From Deltaproteobacteria bacterium (GTDB taxonomy: Bacteria; Myxococcota_A; UBA9160; UBA4427): 57,900 bases of DNA. This document shows, piece by piece, positions 1 to 7,340 of the stretch. The stretch covers positions 1 through 57,900 of the forward strand of contig JAJDAN010000091.1 of assembly GCA_029261855.1 (NCBI GenBank), in the 5' to 3' direction. Position numbers and translations under genes: made by a program. The first letter of the stretch is position 1. Each line of letters opens with the position of its first letter. The notes beneath the pieces were generated by a model, which was not told the origin of the DNA, made no database searches, and saw only the letters and a program-made list of their open reading frames with translations.

Positions 1-141
1 AATGACAGTGACGGAAGTTCTCCGAGCCCTGCCGAAGGGGCAGATATCGAAGTGATCGCAGAAGCGCTCGGTACAGGCCCACTTCCCGGTCTGGGAGTTC
101 GGGTCGATCGGGTAGAAGAGGCCCGTCTCGAAGATCCCCGA
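1..141. repeat. Direct terminal repeat, left copy
   Basis: Bases 1-141 are identical to bases 57760-57900. A gene runs open across the join without a frame break, so the two ends belong together. An exact 141-base overlap is what a de Bruijn assembler leaves on a circular contig. The biological molecule is therefore circular or terminally redundant, about 57,759 bp. The repeat need not be a physical phage terminus. Confidence 0.95.
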
Positions 142-846
142 GGCGACCCGGATCCGTTCGAGGAGGGGCCGGTGGTCGGTCGGAGCTGGGGCGAAAAGGG
201 AGTGAGTCTTCGGCCGGACGAGCTTCTGGATTACGTCGAGGCCGATCTCCTTCACGGGCTCGCCGTAGCGCTCCAGGGCCAGCGAGTAGAAGGAGAGCTG
301 GATCGAGCCCTCTAGCTCGTTCTCCTTCGGCTTCCCCTTCCTCGTCTTCGTATCGCGGACGCGCTTCCCTCGCTCGACGACGTCGATAACGCCCGAGAGG
401 TCGAAGGGTGCGCCAGCGACCCGGAGGTCGATCCGCCGTTCGAGGTCGGAGACGGAGCGGACTCCGGTAATCGTCGGCGCTAGCGTCCGGTGCGCGGTCT
501 CGGCGTAGAGGATCGTCGCATCCTTCGCCCTCCCCTTCGTCCGCAGTAGACCGGCCTCGCGCTCCTCGGGGAGGTAGAGGTCGACCCCGTCCTTCCCGTT
601 CCATTCGTGCTCGAAGTCGTCGGCCGCCTGGTCTCGGATCTCGGAGACCGCGAGCCTCTCCTTCGTGCCGACCGTGTAGGCGAGGTCGGTCCGATAGGTC
701 TTGTGCGCGGCCCGGCCGATCGTCTGGTCGACCGAGCTAGGGCGTCGAACCTTCCGGACGTACCGAAACTCGACCGCCTTCCAGCATAGGGAAGTGAGAA
801 TCGAGGGGTGGATCCGAAGTCTCTTCGGGGGTGGGGCGGTAGTCAT
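1..846 (-). CDS. RecB/Cas4-like PD-(D/E)XK nuclease with Fe-S cysteines (cut by window edge)
   Basis: The gene starts at ATG 844-846, runs off base 1, and ends at TAG 57748-57750 across the circle (285 aa). Visible nuclease motifs are His48 in a GRAAH context, Asp155 in SGVIDVVE, Asp165-Thr-Lys167, and Gln183/Tyr187 in QLSFYS. Cys21 with Cys258, Cys263 and Cys269 matches the one-plus-three cysteine layout of Cas4 and AddB [4Fe-4S] nucleases. The protein probably resects DNA ends to make single strands for the RecT-like protein encoded 11 bases after its stop. A promoter element lies about 25 bases upstream of the start. Nuclease class is confident; exonuclease direction cannot be read. Confidence 0.88.
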   Translation of the reverse strand, partial: MTTAPPPKRLRIHPSILTSLCWKAVEFRYVRKVRRPSSVDQTIGRAAHKTYRTDLAYTVGTKERLAVSEIRDQAADDFEHEWNGKDGVDLYLPEEREAGLLRTKGRAKDATILYAETAHRTLAPTITGVRSVSDLERRIDLRVAGAPFDLSGVIDVVERGKRVRDTKTRKGKPKENELEGSIQLSFYSLALERYGEPVKEIGLDVIQKLVRPKTHSLFAPAPTDHRPLLERIRVASGIFETGLFYPIDPNSQTGKWACTERFCDHFDICPFGRARRTSVTVI

Positions 847-871
847 ATCTTGGGGCCTCGCTTGGTCGGAT

Positions 872-900
872 AGGGTATCCCTACAGGGAGCCCCGGTCTA
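872..900 (-). promoter_or_regulatory. Promoter/operator element P1 (recombination operon)
   Basis: On the minus strand, TAGACC (895-900), a 17-bp spacer and TACCCT (872-877) resemble -35 and -10 boxes. The first three bases of the -35 box are the TAG stop of the upstream gene. The palindrome TAGGG-TAT-CCCTA (871-883, plus-strand reading) covers the -10. The predicted start is about 20 bases before the nuclease ATG. This is one of eight or nine related elements in the genome. Confidence 0.6.
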
Positions 901-1449
901 GTCCTCTTTCGGGGGAAAGATCTCGTCTTCGAGTTCGCGGATTCGTTCGAGCTTCTTCCCAACAGACGCGAGCCGCTCTTCTATTTCGAGGCGGCCCTTC
1001 GTGTAGTTCGCCTTCGCTCTCGCAAGGGCCTCGGCCGGGGTCCGGCTAAGGAATCTTCGGTCCGATGGGGCCTCCTTGCGGATAACCCGCTTGTACCCGA
1101 AGGCGGGCAGGTCCCCGGATATATGGATCTGCTTCGGAGTCTCTCGAAGTATCACGGCCTCGCAGATCTCAAGCGGCTCTCCGTAGCCCGGCCTCGCGAA
1201 AATATAGAGAGACCCGACTCCGTTTTCGTCGGGATAGCAGCGCAGGCAGAACCCCAGGGCTCCTTTCGTTCCCTGATCGACCTCTTCCCCGTCCAGGAGC
1301 CAGCGCTTCGGCAGGTTCCCGCACTGGTGCGACCTCGCCCCTCGCCCGCGCTCCCAGATCTCCGCCCGGCATCGCTTCGGGACGACCGCGGGCGCGTAGC
1401 CGATGGTCCTATCCATGACCCGATAGACGGTCGGTAGCTTGGCGCTCAT
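898..1449 (-). CDS. Hypothetical protein with Cys-rich centre and C-terminal coiled coil
   Basis: This is a 183-aa protein of unknown function. I place the start at ATG 1449, which overlaps the TGA of the upstream gene (ATGA); the open frame further upstream is only the shadow of that gene. The middle carries a CxxC pair (CLRCYP) with earlier cysteines and a histidine, suggesting a zinc site. The last 40 residues are charged heptad-like helix (RLEIEERLASVGKKLERI). It is the last gene of the small-gene operon, and its stop codon lies inside promoter element P1. Confidence 0.75.
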   Translation of the reverse strand: MSAKLPTVYRVMDRTIGYAPAVVPKRCRAEIWERGRGARSHQCGNLPKRWLLDGEEVDQGTKGALGFCLRCYPDENGVGSLYIFARPGYGEPLEICEAVILRETPKQIHISGDLPAFGYKRVIRKEAPSDRRFLSRTPAEALARAKANYTKGRLEIEERLASVGKKLERIRELEDEIFPPKED

Positions 1450-1730
1450 GCCGGGACCTCTTGCTTCCAAGGCTGGAGGGTCCACTTCGACGACGGGCCT
1501 CTCCAGGCCGTTACGTCCGCGTGCATGGCATCGCCCGGGATCTCCGTAACGTGGACGGCCCTCCAGGACGACTTCGGGATTCGATCCTTCTTCGCGTGGG
1601 CCTCGACGTTCGCGAGGGCCTGCTCGACTGTGCGGCCCGGCGAGTAGATGCCCCCGGCGGACGTCGCGATCCAAGCCCGGTACTTCGGGTCCAGGACTTC
1701 GGGGGTGCAGCTGCATTCTCGGAAGTTCAT
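1446..1730 (-). CDS. Hypothetical protein, 94 aa
   Basis: Unrecognised 94-aa protein. It has a good ribosome site (AAGGAG about 9 bases before ATG 1730) and ATGA overlaps with both neighbours, so it belongs to a translationally coupled string. The segment YSPGRTVEQALANVEAHAKK reads like a short strand plus helix of the HicB-like antitoxin type. Without the rest of that domain I do not assign it. Confidence 0.7.
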   Translation of the reverse strand: MNFRECSCTPEVLDPKYRAWIATSAGGIYSPGRTVEQALANVEAHAKKDRIPKSSWRAVHVTEIPGDAMHADVTAWRGPSSKWTLQPWKQEVPA

Positions 1731-1996
1731 TTTTCGTTCTCCTTGCGGGTTTCATTGCAGGCCCGGCAGAAGTGGCCGGGCGGGTTCGTCTTGAAGACGG
1801 TTACTTGAGAGGGGCAGGCTCCGCAGTCCTCGCAGGTCGGGATCTCCCGGACCTGGAGCGGCTCGAAGTCCGGGCTCGGGGGCGGTTCGAGTTCGAGGAA
1901 GCCAGAGCCTCCGCAGACTCCGCAGGGCTCGTCGAGTTCGACCTCGCGGTCGAGCGAGTAGACGGAGCCCTGCCCGCCGCATGCTTCGCACCTCAT
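1727..1996 (-). CDS. DnaJ-type zinc-finger protein
   Basis: An 89-aa protein with two CxxCxGxG-type motifs (CEACGGQG near residue 3 and CGVCGGSG near residue 25), followed by CEDCGACP and CRAC near the C terminus. This is the cysteine-rich zinc domain seen in DnaJ/Hsp40, without a J domain. In phages such mini-proteins are common and their clients are unknown. It overlaps both neighbours by ATGA. Zinc binding is likely; a chaperone role is inference. Confidence 0.75.
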   Translation of the reverse strand: MRCEACGGQGSVYSLDREVELDEPCGVCGGSGFLELEPPPSPDFEPLQVREIPTCEDCGACPSQVTVFKTNPPGHFCRACNETRKENEK

Positions 1997-2232
1997 GGCG
2001 CGGAGTCCTTCGACTTGGGGAGCAGGAATTCGAGCGCGGCCCCGATACCGGCGACCGTCATACCGACGACGCCGATCGCGAAGGCCTTCGTCCAGAGGTC
2101 GTCGGTACCGGGTTCGTGCTCCGGGTAGAGGATGATCGAGAAGGTGAAAGCCGCGATCGCTACCGCCCCGCCCGCGAAGACCAGGATCGTTAGGAAGAGG
2201 ACGGGCGCGGACTGATTCCGGAAGAGACTCAT
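1993..2232 (-). CDS. Small two-helix membrane protein
   Basis: A 79-aa protein with two hydrophobic spans (about residues 10-35 and 48-70) separated by an acidic loop, and a short basic tail. The size and topology would suit a class II holin or a membrane-remodelling early protein. It sits among small early-type genes rather than beside the tail-end lysis-like cluster, so the role is open. The start at ATG 2232 overlaps the upstream TGA. Confidence 0.72.
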   Translation of the reverse strand: MSLFRNQSAPVLFLTILVFAGGAVAIAAFTFSIILYPEHEPGTDDLWTKAFAIGVVGMTVAGIGAALEFLLPKSKDSAP

Positions 2233-2681
2233 AGCGAGGACCTTTCGAGGCGAAGGAGGAACGGGAGCTGCCTTACCCGAAGGCGGCCGCCCTTGGCGGA
2301 GCCGAGCAGGACCGGGAGGTACCCATCGGCGTAGCGGACGAGAAGCTCGATATAGATCCGGACGAAGGCCGGGCCGTGTATTTCGTGGTAGCGGCCGACC
2401 TCCCCGAACGTGATCGCGTGGGCGTATTCGTGGAGCGCCGACTGGAGGTTCCTCGTCCAGGTGGGGAAGGAGACGGCGAACATGCTCCCATTGGCTCGTC
2501 GGCGACCCCGCCCGTCCTTCACCTCGGGGGCAGCGTGCGAGAACTTGTAGTCGCTCCAGATCCGGGAGCCGAGCTGCTCGATCTCGGCGAGGCTCATCGG
2601 CTCGCAGCGATACTCGTCGCGCTCGGCCGCTGCCTCTTCCCAGTCGTAGAGCTTCTTCCTCTGCTGGTCTCGTACTTTCAT
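2229..2681 (-). CDS. Zincin-like metalloprotease (HExxH)
   Basis: A 150-aa protein with a clear zinc-protease helix: His84-Glu85-x-x-His88 in ALHEYAHAIT, then His99 and His102 in YHEIHGPAF, the usual place for a third zinc ligand. SprT-like and related phage zincins have this arrangement. Its substrate is unknown; possible targets are a host protein or a phage precursor. It is first in its operon, behind promoter element P2 and a roughly 60-base leader with a G/C hairpin. Its stop overlaps the next start. Confidence 0.78.
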   Translation of the reverse strand: MKVRDQQRKKLYDWEEAAAERDEYRCEPMSLAEIEQLGSRIWSDYKFSHAAPEVKDGRGRRRANGSMFAVSFPTWTRNLQSALHEYAHAITFGEVGRYHEIHGPAFVRIYIELLVRYADGYLPVLLGSAKGGRLRVRQLPFLLRLERSSL

Positions 2682-2707
2682 TCGTTCCGGTCTCCTTGGT
2701 TCGAGCG

Positions 2708-2735
2708 GGGAGGGGAGGGCCTATTCCCTCCTCCC
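2708..2735 (-). other. G/C-rich hairpin in the leader of the zincin operon
   Basis: A purine block (GGAGGGGAGGG) faces its complement (CCCTCCTCCC) across a 6-base loop, between promoter element P2 and the ATG at 2681. It could pause transcription or protect the message 5' end. Pairing is imperfect outside the inner six base pairs. Confidence 0.35.
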
Positions 2736-2747
2736 TTCGTTGCCTAC

Positions 2748-2778
2748 TAAGGGTACCTTATCGGGTGCCCGCTGTCAA
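2748..2778 (-). promoter_or_regulatory. Promoter/operator element P2 (zincin operon)
   Basis: On the minus strand a perfect sigma70 -35 hexamer TTGACA (2773-2778) is followed, 17 bases on, by TACCCT (2750-2755). The palindrome TAAGG-GTA-CCTTA (2748-2760) spans the -10. It is the best match of the element family to a host housekeeping promoter. Confidence 0.65.
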
Positions 2779-2782
2779 GCCT

Positions 2783-3019
2783 TTAATTTAATTCGACCTC
2801 AGCCCCGAGAAGCTCCGCCTCCGCCTGCGCGTCGACGATATCGATCGAGAACGTCCATCCCAGCTCGCGACCCGCGTAGGTCCCGAAGGTGTCGCCCTCA
2901 ATTTCGAGGAGGTCCATCCCCGCGAGGAGGGCCTCTTCGTAGGGGAGCCAGATCTCGCCGACGTCCGGCGGGCTGATCTTCGCGAAGGCTCCGTTCTGGA
3001 TCTCTCCTAGCTGCGCCAT
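2783..3019 (-). CDS. Hypothetical acidic protein, 78 aa
   Basis: An acidic 78-aa protein with no recognised domain. The start is set by AAGGAGAC eight bases upstream of ATG 3019, directly after the TAG of the preceding gene. It closes the two-to-three-gene unit begun at promoter P3; promoter P2 starts five bases after its stop. Net negative charge and small size recall phage inhibitors of host enzymes, but that is a guess. Confidence 0.7.
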   Translation of the reverse strand: MAQLGEIQNGAFAKISPPDVGEIWLPYEEALLAGMDLLEIEGDTFGTYAGRELGWTFSIDIVDAQAEAELLGAEVELN

Positions 3020-3739
3020 CTAGTCTCCTTGGTCCGTTGGTTCAGGTGCGGGCGAAGCGTCGAGCTTACGGAAGAAGGCCTCGATTAGGTCGGTCGCGTC
3101 GAGAAGGAAGTAGCGGCGAGAGCCCTCGTCCCCGACGGAGAACTTCATCTTCGAGGACCCGACGCCCGCTCCGCAGGTGAGGTCGAAGGAGGTCCCGTCC
3201 TCCTTCCGCTTCCCCTCTACCCAGGCCTGCTGGAAGCCCGCCTCGATCGCCTTAGAAGCCGAGCGCTCCTCGATCGCCCCTTCGAGCCCACCGGTCCCGA
3301 TCGCGGCCGCGAGCGCACGTACGGCCTGCTCGTCGGGGAGCCGGAGCCGGACCTCCCAAGAGGAAGGCTTCCCGTAGATGGAGGTATTAGCGGGGAAGAT
3401 TTCCTCCTCGCGAATGATCTCCGCGGCCCGGACTGCCTCGCATCTCCTCTTCGTGTGCTCCCGCTCGCGGTCCCGGAACTTTATATGCTCATCCCAGAGG
3501 TAGTGCAGGTATCGGCCGGGGACCTCCTCCGTCTTCCCCGTGGGCTTTCCGGTCGACGGGTCGAGGTACTCGACCTGTATAAATCGGCAGTTCTTGGAGG
3601 GGTTGAACGAGTATCGCCCCTCGACCTTTCGGGTAACGATCTCGACGACCCGGGCCCTCTTTATCCAGGTCGCCTCGGCCCAGTACCGACTCTCCAGCAT
3701 CGCGTATTCCTTACCGACTTCGATCTCGTCTAAGCGCAT
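3020..3739 (-). CDS. Hypothetical protein, 239 aa
   Basis: No recognised family. The N-terminal 100 residues look beta-rich and basic (EVGKEYAMLESRYWAEATW) and the C-terminal part is mixed alpha/beta with an acidic tail. It is co-transcribed with the 78-aa gene that follows directly. A 112-bp gap with a UUCG-type hairpin separates it from the upstream 224-aa gene. Confidence 0.72.
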   Translation of the reverse strand: MRLDEIEVGKEYAMLESRYWAEATWIKRARVVEIVTRKVEGRYSFNPSKNCRFIQVEYLDPSTGKPTGKTEEVPGRYLHYLWDEHIKFRDREREHTKRRCEAVRAAEIIREEEIFPANTSIYGKPSSWEVRLRLPDEQAVRALAAAIGTGGLEGAIEERSASKAIEAGFQQAWVEGKRKEDGTSFDLTCGAGVGSSKMKFSVGDEGSRRYFLLDATDLIEAFFRKLDASPAPEPTDQGD

Positions 3740-3797
3740 AGCGTCCCTTTCGTGGGGTTGTGGCGGGCGGAGGAACGGCTCCCCCTCTACGCCCCGA

Positions 3798-3828
3798 GGG
3801 CGGCCCGAGCCGAAGCCCGGAGCCGCCC
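3798..3828 (-). other. Intergenic hairpin with UUCG-like loop
   Basis: GGGCGGC (3798-3804) pairs with GCCGCCC (3822-3828). Inside, further GC pairs close on a TTCG loop when read on the minus strand. No T-run follows, so it is a processing or pausing hairpin or a weak attenuator rather than a standard intrinsic terminator. Confidence 0.5.
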
Positions 3829-3851
3829 GTGCGCCTGGAGGATCTAGAGCC

Positions 3852-4526
3852 CTACCCCTTGCGCTCGACTCCGAGCTTTAGCGAGGCGAGTCCCGTTACC
3901 GTGTACTCGGTGACGCGCCAGCCGGGCCCCCCGTCCGTCTTCACGCGGTAGGCCCGGTGATCTCCCTCTTTCGCTTCGACCGGCTCGCTCGTCTGCCTAA
4001 TCTTGTGGCGGCCGCCGCACTCGGGGCAGGCCCTATCGCCCAAGACCTCGCCGTTCACTTCATCCGACCAGGGGCTAGCCCGCATAACGACCGGAGGATC
4101 GAACTTGACGGCCGGGCAGGACTTCGTAACCCACTCCTCCAGCTCCAGAAGCGCGTCCATTCGCGGCTCGAAGAGGCGGGACTTCGGAATCCAGCGCTCC
4201 CTCGGACTGCCGTCCTCGATCTTGTAGCGGATCAAGAACTTCGCCTTCCCCATGCGTCCGACGGCCTCGCCGAGAGCGACCTTTCCGCCCTGCTTCTGGA
4301 ATTCGACCTGGACTCCGGACTGGTCCTCGTCCTCGGGGAAACTGAATCCCGCGAGCCACTGGGGGCCGTGAGAGTTCCGGAGCGGATAAAGCTCCTCCAG
4401 CTCGCCTTGAGTGTTGCCGAGCATCCAAGCCCGGGAGAGCTTCGTCTTCCAGTCTTGGCCCTGGTGGCGGGCTGCGAATTCGCGGAGGGCGGAGAGTTGC
4501 TCGGGGGTAATGGCTTGGGCGTTCAT
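3852..4526 (-). CDS. Hypothetical protein with CxxC, 224 aa
   Basis: This 224-aa protein starts with a helical segment (ITPEQLSALREFAARHGQ-like) seen in many phage early proteins, followed by a beta-rich region and a CPECGGRH knuckle near residue 168. The function is unknown. It is the first gene after promoter P3 and lies immediately downstream of a strong terminator, so it begins a new unit. The AAAGG upstream of ATG 4526 supports the start. Confidence 0.74.
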   Translation of the reverse strand: MNAQAITPEQLSALREFAARHQGQDWKTKLSRAWMLGNTQGELEELYPLRNSHGPQWLAGFSFPEDEDQSGVQVEFQKQGGKVALGEAVGRMGKAKFLIRYKIEDGSPRERWIPKSRLFEPRMDALLELEEWVTKSCPAVKFDPPVVMRASPWSDEVNGEVLGDRACPECGGRHKIRQTSEPVEAKEGDHRAYRVKTDGGPGWRVTEYTVTGLASLKLGVERKG

Positions 4527-4562
4527 ATTGGGTCCTTTGGTTCGTTCCGTTGGGCGTTGGTC

Positions 4563-4592
4563 TAAGGGTACCTTATCGGGGCACCCCGTCTA
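4563..4592 (-). promoter_or_regulatory. Promoter/operator element P3
   Basis: Minus-strand TAGACG (4587-4592), a 16-bp spacer and TACCCT (4565-4570). The palindrome TAAGG-GTA-CCTTA (4563-4575) is identical to that of P2. It lies 50 bases beyond an intrinsic terminator and about 35 bases before ATG 4526. Confidence 0.62.
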
Positions 4593-4641
4593 GAACCTTT
4601 TAGGAATTCCTCAAACTCTCCCGCGGGACGCCCTGGGCACG

Positions 4642-4676
4642 AAAAAGCCCCGCCCGACCTTTCGATCGAGCGAGGC
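4642..4676 (-). terminator. Rho-independent terminator after the acidic protein gene
   Basis: On the minus strand an 11-bp stem (GCCTCGCTCGA with TCGGGCGGGGC, including two G-T pairs) closes an 8-base loop and is followed by TTTTT. It lies 24 bases after the end of the 217-aa gene and probably ends the late transcript. Confidence 0.85.
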
Positions 4677-4699
4677 TCCGGTGGATCGGACGACCCCTA

Positions 4700-5353
4700 C
4701 TAGGAGGCTTCCGCCTCCGTAGCTCCCTCATCCTTCGCGCCCGAGCCCTCGGTCTCTCCGGTCTCCCCGGCCTGCCCCATCGCGAGAGCCTGCCCGTCCG
4801 GGTCCGTCTGCGAGCCATCCTCTTCGCCGGTCGGGATGGGCTTCGACTCTTCGGGGTATTCGAGGCCCGTGTTATCGGAGTCCTCGGTACCGAGAGAGGC
4901 GTCCGGCTCGGCCTCGACCCTTTCGAGCGTCGACGGGATCGGCATCTCGGCACCCTCGCGGGTCGGCTCGAAGAAAGCCTGCATCGCGACGACCTCGTCG
5001 ACGGAGAGCTTGTCGGCCTCCTTCGTCAGCCGGAAGCCGTGAGCTTCGACGTACGAAACGATTTCTGCGGGGTCGGTCCCGACCGCGACCGCGCTACCTT
5101 CTGCCGAAGTGTCGAGCACCGGACGCCCGTCGTCGACCCCTTCCTCGCGGTCCCCCAGGATATCGGAAGCTGCCCGGTAGGCGTTTCGGGCGTCGGGCTC
5201 CTCCGGGAAGCGGGCCGCGAACTCGCAGACCTCCTTAAGTTCGTCGCTGCTGATCGTCCCGGCGGCCTCGGGATCTTCCCGGCAGGTCTCGACGTTGCGA
5301 CGTACGACGTCGGAGAGCTGGGCTAGTTTGGTCTCGTAAAGCGTCTCGTTCAT
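4700..5353 (-). CDS. Hypothetical acidic protein at the end of the late region
   Basis: A 217-aa protein. The first 120 residues are helical; the last 80 are a low-complexity acidic tail rich in Glu, Asp, Gly, Thr and Ser. A strong Shine-Dalgarno (GGAGGA) precedes ATG 5353. The gene sits between two terminator hairpins, so it is fed by read-through or by an unseen promoter, implying separately tuned expression. The function is unknown. Confidence 0.75.
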   Translation of the reverse strand: MNETLYETKLAQLSDVVRRNVETCREDPEAAGTISSDELKEVCEFAARFPEEPDARNAYRAASDILGDREEGVDDGRPVLDTSAEGSAVAVGTDPAEIVSYVEAHGFRLTKEADKLSVDEVVAMQAFFEPTREGAEMPIPSTLERVEAEPDASLGTEDSDNTGLEYPEESKPIPTGEEDGSQTDPDGQALAMGQAGETGETEGSGAKDEGATEAEAS

Positions 5354-5384
5354 TTCGGATTCCTCCGTGGTTTTAGAATTAGAA

Positions 5385-5414
5385 GAGCGGGGCTCCTTAT
5401 ACGGAACCCCGCTC
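5385..5414 (-). terminator. Terminator-like hairpin after the lipoprotein cluster
   Basis: GAGCGGGGCTCC (5385-5396) pairs with GGAACCCCGCTC (5403-5414) with one mismatch and a 6-base loop. On the minus strand it is followed by TTCTAATTCT, a moderately T-rich tail. It is likely a partial terminator that limits expression of the next gene. Confidence 0.7.
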
Positions 5415-5439
5415 CAGAATGAAAGCGAGAAGGCCCGGT

Positions 5440-6123
5440 CTAGGCCGCGACCGGGATCTCGGTCAGAACCCCCCGGGCCGCGTCGAGCTTCGCGAGGTAG
5501 TCGGCCTTCTCCGCAGGAGTCATCAAGCCTTTCTTGGCGATCAGATCGGAGACGACCTCGACGAGTTGGCCTGGGTCGTTCGAGGTGTGCCCGAATCCGT
5601 AGGCCTTGACGAGCGAGGTAATCGCGCCCGAGACGTCCATCTTCCCGTCCGCGGGGACGATCGACTTTATCGCGTTGCCCGCATGCTCTCGCCAGCGAGG
5701 AGAGAAGAGACCGGCGGCCGCGCCGACCCCGGCCGCGGCGACCGGTGCGATCGCTGCCAGCTGGGGCCAGAAGGCCGTCGCGAAGCCGAGAAAGCCCATC
5801 CCGTTGGCCTCCCGTAGTTCGCGCTCCTTCTCGGCCAGCGAAGCCTCCGCGACCTTACGGGCCTCGACAGCCTGCGCGAGGATCGCGTTCGCCGCCTGTA
5901 GCCGGTTCTTCGCGTTCTCCAGCTCCTCGGGCGTCTGAGCGGCGAGGAGATCCTGGAGGGCCTCCTGGGCAGCGGCTCCGGCGTCCTGCTCGGCTTCGAC
6001 GGCCGGGGCGAGTTCGACCTTCGCCTGGTTTTGGAGGGTGGCCTCGTCCGTTGGACCGAGGCAGCCGAGGACGGGGGCTACGGCGATAAAGATGCAGAAG
6101 AGGTAGGCGATCAGTAGCTTCAT
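5440..6123 (-). CDS. Lipoprotein with coiled coil and internal membrane span (lysis-like cluster)
   Basis: A 227-aa protein. The first 21 residues form a signal peptide ending in a lipobox (APVLGC, modified Cys near residue 21). A long Ala/Glu-rich coiled coil follows (about residues 25-105), then a hydrophobic Ala/Gly-rich span (about 110-140) and a helical C terminus. Lipoproteins just after the tail fibres often act in lysis as outer-membrane spanins, but the second hydrophobic span is atypical. It overlaps the upstream lipoprotein gene by ATGA. Export is confident; a spanin role is a guess. Confidence 0.72.
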   Translation of the reverse strand: MKLLIAYLFCIFIAVAPVLGCLGPTDEATLQNQAKVELAPAVEAEQDAGAAAQEALQDLLAAQTPEELENAKNRLQAANAILAQAVEARKVAEASLAEKERELREANGMGFLGFATAFWPQLAAIAPVAAAGVGAAAGLFSPRWREHAGNAIKSIVPADGKMDVSGAITSLVKAYGFGHTSNDPGQLVEVVSDLIAKKGLMTPAEKADYLAKLDAARGVLTEIPVAA

Positions 6124-6806
6124 TTTGGTTCCTTGGGTGTGGTCGATTCGTCCGACTTCCCCCAGCCGAACCTCTTCCGGATTGCCGGGCCGAGCCCTAG
6201 GAGCAAAGCCGCGAGGACGAGCAGGGAGAAGGCGAAGGCGTACGTCTGGATCCCAGACAGGATCCGCGTAAACATACCGACCGAGTCGGTTCCCCCGTTA
6301 GCGTTTATCTCGGCCTGCGCCCGGGCCGCTGCCAGGTCCCGCTCTCGCCCCTGGGATTCAAGTAGGGCCGCCTGCGCCCTCGCGGAGTCCGCTCTCGCGG
6401 CCCGCAGCTCTTCGAGGACCAGAGCGAGGACCTCGTTCCGACGTTTCGATCCAGCCTCGGGGCGCTCCAGGAAGCCGAGATCCCAGAACAGGTGGAAGGC
6501 GTAGGTCTCCGCGTCCTCGTTCAGGAGTAGCGGGGAGCCGCCGCCGGAGACGTCGGTCGCCGCGTTGCCCCGCCCGTAGGAGAAGCCCGCGTAGTCGGGG
6601 ACTACGTCCGGGCGTTCGTAAGGGCTCGCGCAGGAGGCGACCGCGAGCAGAAGGACCGCGAGGGTCTTAGTCGATCTTCGGGTACTTCTTCTGCCGCCTT
6701 GCGACCGTCGCGTCGAAGCGGTCCTCGCAGGCTGCCTCGGTCTCCCGGGGGTGCTCCGAGTCGCCGCAGAAGATGTTAATCGTCTCGGTTCCTCGGGCGC
6801 TCTCAT
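6120..6806 (-). CDS. Lipoprotein-like membrane protein with an unusually upstream start
   Basis: The frame encodes a lipoprotein signal (KTLAVLLLAVASC), a coiled coil (about residues 115-170) and a C-terminal membrane span with a basic tail. No ATG, GTG or TTG lies just before the signal. The nearest in-frame start is ATG 6806 (GGAG eight bases upstream), inside the preceding gene in another frame. That gives a 48-residue Arg-rich n-region, as in Rz1-type nested genes or long Tat leaders (TRRSTK). A rare start codon near 6670 is the alternative. The protein is real, but its start is uncertain. Confidence 0.62.
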   Translation of the reverse strand: MRAPEEPRRLTSSAATRSTPGRPRQPARTASTRRSQGGRRSTRRSTKTLAVLLLAVASCASPYERPDVVPDYAGFSYGRGNAATDVSGGGSPLLLNEDAETYAFHLFWDLGFLERPEAGSKRRNEVLALVLEELRAARADSARAQAALLESQGRERDLAAARAQAEINANGGTDSVGMFTRILSGIQTYAFAFSLLVLAALLLGLGPAIRKRFGWGKSDESTTPKEPK

Positions 6807-6957
6807 AGCTAAGGCTCCAGTCGGGCATCGTCTTAACCGATCCTTGAATGGCTACGGGCCTCTTACGTTCGAGGCCCTCGACTCGGTAGGCGGTAAAGAG
6901 AACCGCCACCAGGACTACCAGGACGGCTCCGAACATTGCGTGTTGGAGCCGTCTCAC
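6667..6957 (-). CDS. Small single-span membrane protein
   Basis: A 96-aa protein with a GTG start at 6957 (or ATG 6936). Residues 8-25 form a membrane span (FGAVLVVLVAVLFTAY), followed by a periplasmic-type domain with two cysteines and a basic C terminus. With the overlapping lipoprotein-like gene it forms an i-spanin/o-spanin-like pair by layout (inner-membrane anchor plus lipoprotein, overlapping frames). The periplasmic part is not clearly coiled coil, so this is only a hypothesis. Confidence 0.65.
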   Translation of the reverse strand: MRRLQHAMFGAVLVVLVAVLFTAYRVEGLERKRPVAIQGSVKTMPDWSLSYESARGTETINIFCGDSEHPRETEAACEDRFDATVARRQKKYPKID

Positions 6958-6983
6958 GCTCTAGGTTTATCTCCCTAACCCCC

Positions 6984-7340
6984 TCAGTTGCCAGCGGATT
7001 CCATGAGGAGATCTCGGATATGGGAAAGCTCTTCGCGCAGAGCGTCCCGGTCTTTTTCCAGGTGATCGACCCGCGCCTGGAGCGCTGGATAGGAAGCGAG
7101 GGGAGCCATAAGGCCCTCGATCCGGTCCATTCGACCGATTACCGAGTCCATCTTCGCCTCGACGACTTCCCCCTGGAGCCGCATCTGCTCTTTCGTGGGG
7201 AGGTTCGAGTTTATGTATCCGAGCCCCGCCATCAGGATCGTAAACATTACCCCATAGATCCCGAGCGCGAGCCCGACCGTCATAGACGAGCTTTTCGCGA
7301 AGGGGACCGCGGGGGCGGTCGCAGGAGGAGCCGAACTCAT
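6984..7340 (-). CDS. Holin-like/anchored coiled-coil membrane protein
   Basis: A 118-aa protein starting at ATG 7340, which overlaps the upstream TGA. After a Pro/Ala-rich lead, residues 20-45 form one membrane span. The remainder is a heptad-rich helix (about 55-112, VDHLEKDRDALREELSHI). One span plus a coiled coil is the layout of phage holin-accessory proteins (XhlA-like) and inner-membrane spanins. Its place right after the fibre genes supports a lysis role. Confidence 0.7.
   Translation of the reverse strand: MSSAPPATAPAVPFAKSSSMTVGLALGIYGVMFTILMAGLGYINSNLPTKEQMRLQGEVVEAKMDSVIGRMDRIEGLMAPLASYPALQARVDHLEKDRDALREELSHIRDLLMESAGN

Noticed and set aside
1450-1755. Upstream extension of the 183-aa gene to position 1755
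   Set aside because: The extension overlaps two well-supported genes in another frame. ATG 1449 gives the ATGA overlap used elsewhere.
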